From a virus: 33,077 nt of DNA. The notes below the pieces were generated by a model that did not search any database, had not been told where the DNA came from, and worked only from the letters and a program-made list of their open reading frames with translations. Both the position numbers and the translations under genes were made by a program. Location: IMG/VR virus record IMGVR_UViG_3300032892_000336, positions 1 to 33,077 of that record, one strand, 5' to 3'. Below, one piece after another: positions 8,248 to 15,854 of this stretch; positions within the stretch are counted from its first letter, which is position 1, and the number at the start of each line of letters is the position of its first letter.

Positions 8248-11091
8248 TCAGCGATTCCAGCCCGGCTTCCGCCCGGACGAACGCAGTTGCTGGCGCACGG
8301 CGAAGCGCGTGAGCCGCTCCATGGTGTCCTCATCGGCCGCCAGGCCGGAAAACGTCTCGTTGCCGATGGTCAGATTGAGGATGCGCGACGGGCCGGCGGC
8401 GACCGGCGCCGGTTGCGGCATTGCGAGCTCTGGCATCAGCGGCGCGCTCAACGCATTCGATAATCCGTCGATCAGCCCGCCGGCCGCAAAGCGCGGGATA
8501 GGCAACCGCAGGGTGCGAACCGCCTCCATGAAAGCGAGGCCGTAATGGGCGACCGCGCGCGCCGGCTGCATGAATTCGCCGCGCGAACCCCACAGCAGAA
8601 CCGAATCCGACATCGATGTGCCCGGTCCGCGAATAGGACCGCCGCGCGCATACCCTGCCGCGCCGGCGCCGCCGGCAACCTCCTGCATCGCCGATTGCGC
8701 TGCCCGCGCTGACGCCGCCGCTTGTTGGAGCGCACCGCTCAGCTGGCTCACCGCGGCGGTGGCGCTGGCGACCGCGGCATTGATCCGCGCCATCGCGGAT
8801 TCGGCGGCACCCGTCATCTGGTCCCACAACGGCAGGGCGGCTTGCAGATCGCTCGCCAGCTGGTTGCCGAACAGGTAGCCGATGACGTTGGCGAACAGCG
8901 TGTTGATGGCGGAGGCCGCGCCCTTGGCGCCGGCCACCAGCGTATCCCACGCGGTTTGCGCGCCCGTCGTCAGCCCGGCCCACAGCGCCGAGATCGCGGC
9001 GATTCCGGACGACCAGACGCTTTGCAACCCGGCCCACAGGGTCGAGGCACCTTGCGTGATCAGTAACCAGGCCGATTGCGCGCCGGACACGAGCAATTGC
9101 CACAGGCTGCTGACCGCGCTGACGCCGGCATTCCATGCCGCCTGGATATCTGTCCACAAGGTGGCAGCGCCGCTCTTGATAGCGGCCCAGGTCGCCTCCG
9201 CAGCGGCCTTGATCTGCGGCCAATATTCGTAGGCGAGCACGCCGAGTGCGGCGGCGACGCCGGCAATGGCGACGCCGAGCGCGACCCACGGTGCCGCAAC
9301 GATGGCGGCGGCAACCGCGCTGCCGAAGGCCGCAAGGCCGGCAACGGCGCCCGCCAGGGCGCCTGGGATAAGCCCGATCAGATAGATGATGCCGGCAATG
9401 GCGGCAGCCGCGGCAGCGCCCGCCACAACAGTCCAAGCGTCGCCAAACTTGTCCTTCATCCACTGCGTGGCGTCAGCGACCGCCTGCTTGATTTCGGGCC
9501 AATACTTGTAGGCGAGGTAGCCCAGCGCGATCAGGACCGCGCCGATCGCGACCACCACCAGCGTCCAGGGCGAGGCCAAAGCGCCGATACCGGTCGCGAC
9601 CGAGAACAGCAGGCGGAAGGCGCCGATCAATTGCAGGATCGCCGCATAGGCGACGACCTCGCCGGCCGTGATCTGGGTGCCGAACAGGTTATTGACCGCG
9701 TCGGATACCGGGTTAATCGCGGCGACCATCAGCTTGAAGCCGCCGACCACTGCCTGGACCGCAAAGCCGATGGCCTTGCCGATCCCGAAGATCGCATCGC
9801 GGAACGCCAGGACATTCTTATTCTGGACGTCCTTATCGACGCCGGCGAAGGCGCGCGCCAGATCGACCAATACCGGGCCGAAAGCGGATGCGAGATCGGA
9901 TGCCCACCGCAAGATCGCTTGCGAATTTTGCAGGATAAGTTCGGTAACGATGTTGATCGCGCGTGAGAACGGCTCGGTAAATTGCGCGCCGATCTTGTTC
10001 TTCAATTGGCTGATGATGGTGGAAAGACGCGACCACGCGACGATGAACCTAGTCGCATTCGAATCGTCGAGCTTGTTGAAGGCGATGCCGGCGACGCGCG
10101 TATCGTCGGCCATCTGCCGGAAATAGTCGCCGCCCATACGTAGTTGCGGCAAGAGCTTCTTGCCGAGCTCGGCCCCGAGCGCGGCCTGCGCGATCTGCAA
10201 CTGCTTGACCGGGTCGATATTGAACGCAACCTGATCGGCCAGCCGCGCAAAATTGTTGGACAGCATATCGGCGACGCCCGCCGAATCGGGACCATAGCGG
10301 ATGCCGAAGCGCGCCAATTGCGCCGACATTGCCGTGATCGCCGCTTGCGCGTCCTCGCTGCTGATACCCAGACCGTTCATCGCGATCATGAGCTTGTCGT
10401 AGGCATCGACCGACATGCTGGCATTGCGCGCCGCCTCGCCGACCGCATTGATGGCGGTCGAGGCCGATTTTGCCAGCGCGCCGAATGCCGCGATGACGGC
10501 AGTGCCCAGCAGCGAGACGACAGTCACCAGCTTGATGATCTGGGTCGCGACCCGAACCGCGGCCACACCCACGTCGCCGATATTGCGCCCCAGATTGAAC
10601 GCGGCTTGCGATGCGGCGCTAAGCTGCGGGCCGGCGGCGTTGACCGATTGCCCGAAGCTCGTGGTATTGAGCGCAGCCGTCCGCGCGCTACCGCTGAAGG
10701 AATCGACGGTGCGGCCGAGCGCCGAAACCGTGCGCCCGAGCGAGGGGATCTGCACGCCGGCCGTTTTGGCCATCAGGCTCGTGGCCTGCAGCGATCGCGT
10801 CAGTTCCGAGAACACGCCGCCGCCGACGGTGCCGGCACTGCGGAAAGCGTTACTGATACCGGCGAACACGTTGGTCACGATGTTGCCGGTGTTCTTCATC
10901 GACGACGCGAACCGCTGCCCTGCATCGGTCAGCGATTTGAGTCCCTTCTCGGGTTCGATGAAGTCGAAATTGAGCTGGATATCTTTAAGGTCGGCAAAAG
11001 TCGCATCGGCCGCCTTGCCGACACGCTGGATGCTGGCAATGGCCTCCTTCTCGCCGTCGAGGACGATCTCGGTGATGATCTTGTCGGACAT
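8248..11091 (-). CDS. Tail tape measure protein (947 aa)
   Basis: This sets tail length and is probably ejected with DNA. The product is long and Ala/Gly-rich. A helical N-terminal region carries repeated 'ALGRTV' and 'NLGRNI'-type heptads. Hydrophobic helices in the middle (around 460-500 and 560-620, such as PWTLVVVAIGAVLIALGYLAY) are typical of the membrane-inserting part of tape measures. Trp-rich near-repeats such as AAWNAGVSAVSSLWQLL and SVWSSGIAAISALWAGL lie around 640-720. The C-terminus is predicted soluble. It is the largest gene between tail assembly and tail-tip genes, as expected. No strong Shine-Dalgarno precedes the ATG at 11091, and the stop of the upstream cassette gene is only 7 bases away, so translation may depend on coupling. 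Virion length would scale with this gene. Confidence 0.88.
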   Translation of the reverse strand: MSDKIITEIVLDGEKEAIASIQRVGKAADATFADLKDIQLNFDFIEPEKGLKSLTDAGQRFASSMKNTGNIVTNVFAGISNAFRSAGTVGGGVFSELTRSLQATSLMAKTAGVQIPSLGRTVSALGRTVDSFSGSARTAALNTTSFGQSVNAAGPQLSAASQAAFNLGRNIGDVGVAAVRVATQIIKLVTVVSLLGTAVIAAFGALAKSASTAINAVGEAARNASMSVDAYDKLMIAMNGLGISSEDAQAAITAMSAQLARFGIRYGPDSAGVADMLSNNFARLADQVAFNIDPVKQLQIAQAALGAELGKKLLPQLRMGGDYFRQMADDTRVAGIAFNKLDDSNATRFIVAWSRLSTIISQLKNKIGAQFTEPFSRAINIVTELILQNSQAILRWASDLASAFGPVLVDLARAFAGVDKDVQNKNVLAFRDAIFGIGKAIGFAVQAVVGGFKLMVAAINPVSDAVNNLFGTQITAGEVVAYAAILQLIGAFRLLFSVATGIGALASPWTLVVVAIGAVLIALGYLAYKYWPEIKQAVADATQWMKDKFGDAWTVVAGAAAAAAIAGIIYLIGLIPGALAGAVAGLAAFGSAVAAAIVAAPWVALGVAIAGVAAALGVLAYEYWPQIKAAAEATWAAIKSGAATLWTDIQAAWNAGVSAVSSLWQLLVSGAQSAWLLITQGASTLWAGLQSVWSSGIAAISALWAGLTTGAQTAWDTLVAGAKGAASAINTLFANVIGYLFGNQLASDLQAALPLWDQMTGAAESAMARINAAVASATAAVSQLSGALQQAAASARAAQSAMQEVAGGAGAAGYARGGPIRGPGTSMSDSVLLWGSRGEFMQPARAVAHYGLAFMEAVRTLRLPIPRFAAGGLIDGLSNALSAPLMPELAMPQPAPVAAGPSRILNLTIGNETFSGLAADEDTMERLTRFAVRQQLRSSGRKPGWNR

Positions 11092-11098
11092 GGCTTAG

Positions 11099-11725
11099 TC
11101 AGGGCGTGTAGCCGCTCTTGCCGCCCTCATGCACAGTCATGCTGCGCTCAGAGCTGTCGTCGGGCATATAGGCGCTATACCAAATCAAATCTTGCATGAT
11201 TTGCACAGCGCCAAGCGCATATATCAATGCGTAAATAGTACTCGCAACCGTCGCGGCGAAAGCAATGCGCTGAAGCAGAAAAAGTGAAACCCATTCTGCA
11301 ACCAGCGTTGGCAAGTGATCAACAACGGAAAGTACCAACGCAATTCCGGACCATGACAGCGCGATAACTTGCGCTAGGTGAATGAAGTCGACCTGGAAAA
11401 TGTAGCTCTTTAGCAGATCATGGCGCCTGAGAAAATTGACCATCTTTGGTTCGGCCGCAAGCTCATATATTTTTGCAAAACTTCCCCACGATAGTGCCAG
11501 CAACAAACCGTTGATAGTAACGGAAGCGGTGAAGAAGATGACTGAGACCTCTGGTCTGTCCCAAAAGTTTTCTTTTGGAACAAACAAGGTAATTGCAACG
11601 CCAATGCCAAGGCACACGAGCGCCTTCCACGGGACTAATTTCTTTTTCCCGTATCGGCGGTAGTCGTCACGCAGGTCAGTAAGCCATGCGTCGATAAAGC
11701 TAGGCTTTTCGGGGATGCTTGCCAT
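11099..11725 (-). CDS. Four-helix membrane protein, RexB-like partner in a two-gene cassette (208 aa)
   Basis: An inner-membrane protein with hydrophobic segments at about residues 33-49, 59-79, 114-136 and 145-177, a basic N-terminal tail (RDDYRRYGKKK) and a hydrophilic C-terminus. There is no signal peptide with a cleavage site and no recognised family. It starts inside the end of the RexA/DUF4747-like gene (26-base overlap), so the two are co-translated. In lambda, RexB is a four-helix ion-channel-type membrane protein that works with the sensor RexA. The similarity here is only in topology and pairing, and RexB is shorter. The base composition is lower in GC than the phage genes around it (23 G/C in bases 11461-11520 by my count). 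A toxin-type or exclusion role is inferred. A simple accessory membrane protein is the alternative. Confidence 0.6.
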   Translation of the reverse strand: MASIPEKPSFIDAWLTDLRDDYRRYGKKKLVPWKALVCLGIGVAITLFVPKENFWDRPEVSVIFFTASVTINGLLLALSWGSFAKIYELAAEPKMVNFLRRHDLLKSYIFQVDFIHLAQVIALSWSGIALVLSVVDHLPTLVAEWVSLFLLQRIAFAATVASTIYALIYALGAVQIMQDLIWYSAYMPDDSSERSMTVHEGGKSGYTP

Positions 11726-12614
11726 AGAGATCCAAAAGTGCCTTTACCACTGCGGTTTCTTCATCAGTGGGCGTTTGGCCGCCCTCGATATAGATTTTCA
11801 AGACTCTGTTCTCAGTTTGATGTTGCTTGTTCTTTTCCTTGTCCATCTCGAATTTTGGCTTGCTCAATGTTGCGCGAACTCCGCTAGGAGTTGTGCCGCT
11901 TGCCGCTACTTGCCCATAGCCTGCGTCACTTAGTCCTTTTGCCTCCGAGATAATCCCTTCGTGGCTATCGCGCATTTCATGACTTTGGTCTGGATATGCC
12001 ACTGCCTGCAGTTTCCCGACATGATCGACGATTAGAAGATCGTGAATCTTTTCGCCAAGTTTTGTCGGTGTCGGATTAAATGGTCTAACCGTGAAACTGA
12101 ATCGATCCAGTGTCCAAGTTTCCAATGCGCGCTGAGTATCTTCCGGCGTTCCTGCAAAGCTAATCGTAATTTCGTTATCACTGAGGTCTTCTATTATCGA
12201 CCGCAGTCGGCTGCAGGCAGAACGCGCACCGAGAGCTCGCTCAGAAATTCTGTCGTCAACTGCGAATACCTTTAATGTCGGCAAACCGATGAATTTGGTG
12301 TGTCGAATTTCGTCCGATGCCCTGATAGTATCATCTATCGTTTCGTCTTTGTCTTTGTTGTACCGACTTCGCTCGCGAAAGCGAATATCTTGTGCAACTT
12401 CCCATGTATGAGCACGATGACCGGCTATTTGTTTTTTTCGTGGCTTCACGAGGTAGGTATCGAAATCTTCTTTCTTTGGATCGCGAATGCGATGAGCGAC
12501 CGGCTCGCCTATTAGGCCCTCAAAAAGTTCCAATTCCTTGTCGGGGCTCAGCACGTTTTCGTCTTTGTCTCGAATTTCATAGCGGCAAAATAAATACGGC
12601 GCGGACCTAGCCAT
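11700..12614 (-). CDS. RexA / DUF4747-like soluble protein (304 aa)
   Basis: This looks like a cytoplasmic sensor of the DUF4747/RexA kind. Read from ATG 12614 (preceded by a G-rich stretch) it begins MARSAPYLFCRYEI. The frame is open upstream to 12761, but the extra segment is less protein-like and lies in the intergenic region. Residues about 105-130 (KFIGLPTLKVFAVDDRIS) and 175-195 (FSFTVRPFNPTPTKLGEKI) resemble the strand and 'RPNP'-type motif of DUF4747. Residues about 220-250 (LSDAGYGQVAASGTT) resemble the 'LA-x-x-x-G-x-x-x-A-x-G' segment typical of that family. No catalytic residues are evident. The partner is the overlapping membrane protein gene downstream. GC is about 43% in bases 12061-12120 against about 57-63% in flanking phage genes, consistent with recent acquisition. 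The assignment is by recalled pattern and needs a profile search. Confidence 0.5.
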   Translation of the reverse strand: MARSAPYLFCRYEIRDKDENVLSPDKELELFEGLIGEPVAHRIRDPKKEDFDTYLVKPRKKQIAGHRAHTWEVAQDIRFRERSRYNKDKDETIDDTIRASDEIRHTKFIGLPTLKVFAVDDRISERALGARSACSRLRSIIEDLSDNEITISFAGTPEDTQRALETWTLDRFSFTVRPFNPTPTKLGEKIHDLLIVDHVGKLQAVAYPDQSHEMRDSHEGIISEAKGLSDAGYGQVAASGTTPSGVRATLSKPKFEMDKEKNKQHQTENRVLKIYIEGGQTPTDEETAVVKALLDLYGKHPRKA

Positions 12615-12773
12615 CCTATCCCCCCACCCGACTCTACAGAGGAAAGAATGCCACAACTCGTAAGCGTCTTGCATGAGGATAATATGCCCATGGTTGACAG
12701 CCCATTCAGGCGAGCTTGCTACCCAATGCCGGACTTTTGGGTTGAATTGGCGACAAAGCAAAGTGCTGGCGGG
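12615..12773. promoter_or_regulatory. Intergenic region upstream of the Rex-like cassette
   Basis: The 159 bases between the DUF6441-like gene and the Rex-like cassette are non-coding by my reading. The minus strand contains a TATTAT box near 12690, but no convincing -35 lies at 16-18 bases from it, so no promoter is asserted. Because late operon genes are otherwise packed with overlaps, a gap of this size just before an AT-rich cassette suggests an independent transcription start, as is usual for phage 'moron' genes. It could also be the residual junction of the insertion. Confidence 0.25.
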
Positions 12774-13316
12774 TCATTCGTTTAGGTAGGACCGGAAATA
12801 CTCGCCCGCGCGCTTGGCCTCGTCGTCGGCGATCTGGCGGATGTGGAATAGCTTCGGCTCTCTGACCGAGCGCACGCCGAAGTATTTCGGTTTTCCTTTC
12901 GGCGTAATCAGCAACGGCGTGCCCTTCTTGCTCGTGATCCGGAACAGCCGCAGATTGAATTTGCGCGCGCGCACCCCGACCGCGTCTTTTTCCGTGCTGA
13001 TGGGAATCCACAACAGCGGCCTGCCCTTGACGACGCCGCCTTCCTCGAAGATCTCGGCGAACGGGATGTTGTGCTTGACCGTGACGATGGTGCGGCGCGT
13101 GCCGGCTTCCTTGCGTTGCTTGAACGCGCGCAAGCCGAAAATCCAATTCGGCCCGAAGCGGCCGGCCTGCGCAATGTCGACGCGCCCGCGCTGCTGGACT
13201 TCCGAAGCGATCTTGTAGGCGGTCGAGGTGATTGCCTTGCGCAGGCGCGCGCTTTGCGCCTTGGCGGCATCTTTCGGACCCTGGCCGGGCTTCGGCCGCA
13301 GGCTGATCGAGGTCAT
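12774..13316 (-). CDS. DUF6441-like phage tail / head-tail protein (180 aa)
   Basis: The product is basic and contains a segment EIFEEGGVVKGRPLLWIPI (about residues 89-107), with the 'FEEG-x-x-x-x-x-x-x-LWIP' pattern that I associate with DUF6441, a phage structural family related to gp10-like minor tail proteins. The N-terminus is Lys/Arg-rich and helical, and the rest is beta-rich. It starts 4 bases within the end of the preceding tail-assembly gene (ATGA overlap), so coupling is likely. In related phages such a gene usually precedes the tape measure directly. Here the AT-rich two-gene cassette lies between them. Confidence 0.65.
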   Translation of the reverse strand: MTSISLRPKPGQGPKDAAKAQSARLRKAITSTAYKIASEVQQRGRVDIAQAGRFGPNWIFGLRAFKQRKEAGTRRTIVTVKHNIPFAEIFEEGGVVKGRPLLWIPISTEKDAVGVRARKFNLRLFRITSKKGTPLLITPKGKPKYFGVRSVREPKLFHIRQIADDEAKRAGEYFRSYLNE

Positions 13317-13543
13317 TGCGATTCGTCCCGCAGTTTTCGCAAGAACGTCTGGAAATGCCTGTCGTCGCTGCGCGCGGCGCGCATGAGTGACAGCAATTGC
13401 ACCTGTTCGCCGAATTTCCGGCGCATCGCCAATTGCATCCAGGCGGCCATCTGCCGCGGCGTCATCTTCCAGACGTCAATCCGGGCATGGCCGCTGTGGA
13501 TCAACTGCTCGACGGCGCGGGCGAGCTCATATCCTGAGCCCAT
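13313..13543 (-). CDS. Second tail-assembly (chaperone-type) protein (76 aa)
   Basis: A short, basic, helical protein with IDVWKMTPRQMAAWMQLAMRR, typical of the downstream member of phage tail-assembly gene pairs (lambda gpT position, GTA tail-assembly chaperone). It overlaps the preceding 143-residue gene by 43 bases in the -1 frame and overlaps the next gene by 4 bases. Its frame remains open upstream of the ATG, so it could be made as a frameshift extension of the upstream gene. I found no canonical slippery heptamer there. Independent initiation at ATG 13543 is the default reading. Confidence 0.55.
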   Translation of the reverse strand: MGSGYELARAVEQLIHSGHARIDVWKMTPRQMAAWMQLAMRRKFGEQVQLLSLMRAARSDDRHFQTFLRKLRDESQ

Positions 13544-13932
13544 CCAGACGCGTCGTCGGCGCTTTTGAGCAGACCGAGCGCGTCCAGTTTTGCGACGAAA
13601 GGGCCGACACCCTGCGGGAAGGTCAGCTCGAAGATTGCTGCGAGCAGATCAAGTTGCTCGCCAAGACCGAGCCGCGCCGCGACCGCCTCGGCGTTTTCGT
13701 CGCCGGCCGAGCCGGTGCCGGCGGCGATCGCAGCGGCGACGGCGCCAGGTGCCAGCTTGAGCAGGGTTTCCGGGGTGAGGTCGGCCTGCTTGCCGGACAT
13801 CAGCAGGCGCAATTCGGGGAACTTGCCGAACAAATAGACGATGTCTTGGGCAGAAATGCCAAAGACCGCCACGTCCTTGTCGCGGATCGTGACGGTTTTT
13901 TGCTGATCGGCAATGTCGAGCAGGCTCACCAT
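13501..13932 (-). CDS. Tail-assembly protein, first member of pair (143 aa)
   Basis: The product begins MVSLLDIADQQKTVTIRDKDVAVFGIS, a short beta-rich N-terminus followed by an Ala-rich helical part (LAPGAVAAAIAAGTG) and a C-terminal helix with LPALGLL-like character near residue 122 before a Ser/Pro-rich end. Location between the tail tube and the tape measure is where tail-assembly chaperones are encoded in siphophages. The end overlaps the next gene by 43 bases in the -1 frame, the same arrangement as lambda G and T, although no slippery sequence was seen. The functional call is by position. Confidence 0.55.
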   Translation of the reverse strand: MVSLLDIADQQKTVTIRDKDVAVFGISAQDIVYLFGKFPELRLLMSGKQADLTPETLLKLAPGAVAAAIAAGTGSAGDENAEAVAARLGLGEQLDLLAAIFELTFPQGVGPFVAKLDALGLLKSADDASGWAQDMSSPAPSSS

Positions 13933-13955
13933 GTTGCGATGTCCCTGGTTTCAAA

Positions 13956-14501
13956 TCACGGCGCGGCCGGCAGGTTGGTCAGTTGCGCAAGGCCGATCTT
14001 GCCGATGTTTGCGCCGCTGGTCGCCAACAGCACCTCGCCGGTCACCTCGATCTGGTTCCATTCATCCGAGATCGGGTTGAACGAGCCCGACGGGCTGAAT
14101 TCGACGTTGTAGAACTGCAGGTCCCAGCGTGGGCCGACATCGTTGGTGGCGACGAATTTCACCTCGCCGCGGATCGAGTCTGTTGCCATGATGTCGATGG
14201 TAGGCCCGCCGACGGCGGCGTCATCGACCGTGCCCATCAGCAGCATCGAGAGGTTTTGCGCCGTCAATTCCTCCATGAGGATGCGCAGCGTGCCGCTGCG
14301 AGTCTGCACGACGGATTTGTCCTTGGTGCGCGTGCCGGCGCGGCTCGAATAGTGGTCGAGCTTTTCGATGTTCGGGGTGTATTCGAGCTCGGCGACATTG
14401 CCGAGATCGATGTAATCGGCGGAGCCGTCCGGCTTGAACGACACGATGCCCTTGCCGACCTGGTAGTTGTCGGCGTCGGGCGCGATCAGGGATACGGGCA
14501 T
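13956..14501 (-). CDS. Major tail tube protein (181 aa)
   Basis: A beta-rich product starting MPVSLIAPDADNYQVGKG, followed by VSFKPDGSADYIDLGNVAELEYTPN. The motif 'DLGNVxExExTPNIExLDHYSS' is the classical start of tail tube proteins, with a metal-binding-like acidic loop, and the subsequent strand containing 'MEELTAQNLSMLLMG' fits the same family. The length (181) is normal for siphovirus tubes. A good Shine-Dalgarno (GGAGAG) is 8 bases before the ATG. It lies between the tail terminator-like gene and the tail-assembly genes, as expected. Confidence 0.75.
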   Translation of the reverse strand: MPVSLIAPDADNYQVGKGIVSFKPDGSADYIDLGNVAELEYTPNIEKLDHYSSRAGTRTKDKSVVQTRSGTLRILMEELTAQNLSMLLMGTVDDAAVGGPTIDIMATDSIRGEVKFVATNDVGPRWDLQFYNVEFSPSGSFNPISDEWNQIEVTGEVLLATSGANIGKIGLAQLTNLPAAP

Positions 14502-14516
14502 GGGTCAGGCTCTCCT

Positions 14517-14963
14517 TCAAAGTTCGGCTGGGCGCAGCACGTAGGTGAAGGCGAATTGCACGGCCATGAGGCCCTCTATGGAGCGGCCGTGACGCAGGTG
14601 CGTGCTGCAGCCCGCGTAGCGGATGCGGCCGTTTGGACCGGTGAGCGCAGCCAGTTGCGCATCGCTGAGCACCGCCTTGACCAGTCGGCCCCGCAGCTCG
14701 TTGAGCGCGGTGCCGACCCGTTCCGGCAGGGTGCCGAGCAGGATCATGACCTCGGGCGTCATCTCGACGATGTTGGGGGCGGCGCCAGCGTGGCCGCGCT
14801 GCACAGCGCGTTCATCGGCAGTCTCGTCGGCGTCGAAAACAACGATGGCCGGCCGCGCATGCTCGGGGATTTCGTCCTGGTTGCGCACCGCGGTGGCAAC
14901 GCCTGGGACGCTGGCCGCCACCTGGAGAAGCCGCGCCAGTATATCCTCGCGCTTGTCCATCAA
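14517..14963 (-). CDS. Tail terminator-like protein (148 aa)
   Basis: The product is helical at its N-terminus (MMDKREDILARLLQVAASVPGV) and then beta-rich with 'RPAIVVFDADETADERA' and 'PEVMILLG', a pattern common in phage proteins that cap the tail tube (lambda gpU/HK97 gp10 type). The ATG lies within ATGATGG, overlapping the end of the upstream 106-residue connector gene by 4 bases. It is followed after 15 bases by the tail tube gene, the normal order. An alternative is a minor tail or neck protein. No enzyme motif is present. Confidence 0.6.
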   Translation of the reverse strand: MMDKREDILARLLQVAASVPGVATAVRNQDEIPEHARPAIVVFDADETADERAVQRGHAGAAPNIVEMTPEVMILLGTLPERVGTALNELRGRLVKAVLSDAQLAALTGPNGRIRYAGCSTHLRHGRSIEGLMAVQFAFTYVLRPAEL

Positions 14964-15280
14964 TTCCGCTGCATGAGGATGAGGCGAAGCTCATCGCCGT
15001 TGTCGAGGAAACTCTTGATGCGCCAGGTCGTGCCATTGAGCGTAATCTCACCGTCGATGAGATCGCCGACGGCAATACCGAGTGCGACGAGTTCACTGCG
15101 ACGCACATCGACCGCCGGGCGTATGGTCTGAACTCCGATGGCGCTACCATCGTCGACGGTGACACCCTTGGTATTGTCGATGACGTCGAGGTCATAGGCG
15201 GCTGAGCCGATCGTAAGCGCCGCCGGCTTGCCAAACGTGCTGTAGAGCGGGCCGAACACCAATGCGTCAAAGTCAATCAT
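14960..15280 (-). CDS. Head-tail joining protein (106 aa)
   Basis: A beta-rich protein starting MIDFDALVFGPLYSTFGKPA with later RPAVDVRRSELVALG and EITLNGTTWRIKSFLDN. These look like lambda FII or HK97-type head-tail connectors ('xGxxWxVxxVxxDxxGE' near the C-terminus). The start at 15280 is taken because its ATG overlaps the TGA of the preceding small gene by 4 bases (ATGA). The open frame continues upstream to 15370 in a less likely reading. It is encoded between the small upstream gene and the tail terminator, also overlapping by 4 bases. Confidence 0.65.
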   Translation of the reverse strand: MIDFDALVFGPLYSTFGKPAALTIGSAAYDLDVIDNTKGVTVDDGSAIGVQTIRPAVDVRRSELVALGIAVGDLIDGEITLNGTTWRIKSFLDNGDELRLILMQRN

Positions 15281-15507
15281 TGTGCGGTCGGACTGCCGAA
15301 ACCGCCGACCTGATCCAGCTTCTTTGTGATAACGTGCCGCAATCCCTCCGCCGTTTTGGCTTTGCGCCAATGTAGTTCGCGCGCAAGGCTCGAATCGGCG
15401 AAGAACGCGGGTCGATCGCGGCGATGAGCACCGTCATCACGGTCAGAAGCTGGCGTTGAGGCGCACGCGACCGACTGTCTCGTCGACGCCATTGCCGACG
15501 GCCTCAA
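15277..15507 (-). CDS. Small connector-region protein, start uncertain (up to 76 aa)
   Basis: The second half (RKAKTAEGLRHVITKKLDQVGGFGSPTAQ) is protein-like and the stop overlaps the next ATG by 4 bases, which supports a real coding end. The start is unclear. In-frame ATGs at 15507 and 15492 lie inside the DUF2190 gene, and no start codon lies between its stop and residue 44. An ATG at 15437, five bases after the DUF2190 stop, opens with the natural-looking MTVLIAAIDP but in another frame, so one base may have been lost near 15415. I do not recognise the family. Confidence 0.4.
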   Translation of the reverse strand: MRPSAMASTRQSVACASTPASDRDDGAHRRDRPAFFADSSLARELHWRKAKTAEGLRHVITKKLDQVGGFGSPTAQ

Positions 15508-15778
15508 CCGCAGCGCCGATCAACGTATTGTCCGTCGCCGTCTTGGTCGCTTGCTTGGCAGTGTTGTCCCAATAAATCTTGTCGCCGGAGGCCCACGCCT
15601 GCGAGCCGACCTTGGTCAGGTCGAAAACGCCGACGAGCGCGGCTTCAATCGGATCGCCATTGGCCGCAGCGCTAGTGGCGATGCCGAAGATGGCGCCGAC
15701 GAGGAGCCCGTCGCCCGACGCGACGTCGTAGGGTGCCGTGAGCGTGATGGTATTGCCGGGTTGAACGTAGTTCTTCAT
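15443..15778 (-). CDS. DUF2190 family phage capsid-decoration-like protein (111 aa)
   Basis: A short beta-rich protein starting MKNYVQPGNTITLTAPYDVASGDGLLVGAIFGIA, which is the classical DUF2190 pattern ('G-x-x-L-x-x-T/V-A-P-x-x-V-x-S/A-G-x-x-V-x-V/I-G-x-x-F/V-G'). DUF2190 members are small phage proteins encoded directly after the major capsid gene and are related to head decoration or assembly proteins. This one is downstream of the protease-capsid gene by 76 bases. An AAGGA is about 10 bases before the ATG. Confidence 0.8.
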   Translation of the reverse strand: MKNYVQPGNTITLTAPYDVASGDGLLVGAIFGIATSAAANGDPIEAALVGVFDLTKVGSQAWASGDKIYWDNTAKQATKTATDNTLIGAAVEAVGNGVDETVGRVRLNASF

Positions 15779-15805
15779 GGGATGATGTCCTTCTGAAACG
15801 ACGAA

Positions 15806-15824
15806 GGGCGGTCTAAGGCCACCC
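15806..15824 (-). terminator. Weak hairpin after the capsid gene
   Basis: On the minus strand GGGTGG and CCGCCC can pair (6 bp, one G-U) around a 7-base loop, followed by a T-rich stretch ending GTTT. It sits in the short gap between capsid and DUF2190 genes, where a partial terminator could adjust expression of the capsid relative to downstream genes. The stem is short, so the call is weak. Confidence 0.22.
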
Positions 15825-15854
15825 GTTCCGTCAATCCAAGATCAGGGGTGAGGA

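Noticed and set aside
11099-12614. Cassette as an insertion sequence or transposon
   Set aside because: No transposase, and no terminal inverted repeats or target duplication were seen at the junctions.
12615-12761. Longer N-terminus (about 49 residues) of the Rex-like protein
   Set aside because: It lies in a non-coding-looking gap without conserved pattern, and ATG 12614 has a G-rich ribosome-like stretch and a protein-like start.
13501-13565. Programmed -1 frameshift between the two tail-assembly genes, as in lambda G/T
   Set aside because: The frame relation is right (-1), but no canonical X-XXY-YYZ heptamer lies in the overlap (nearest is C-AAA-AGC), and independent starts are available. 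Left as a possibility only in the gene notes.
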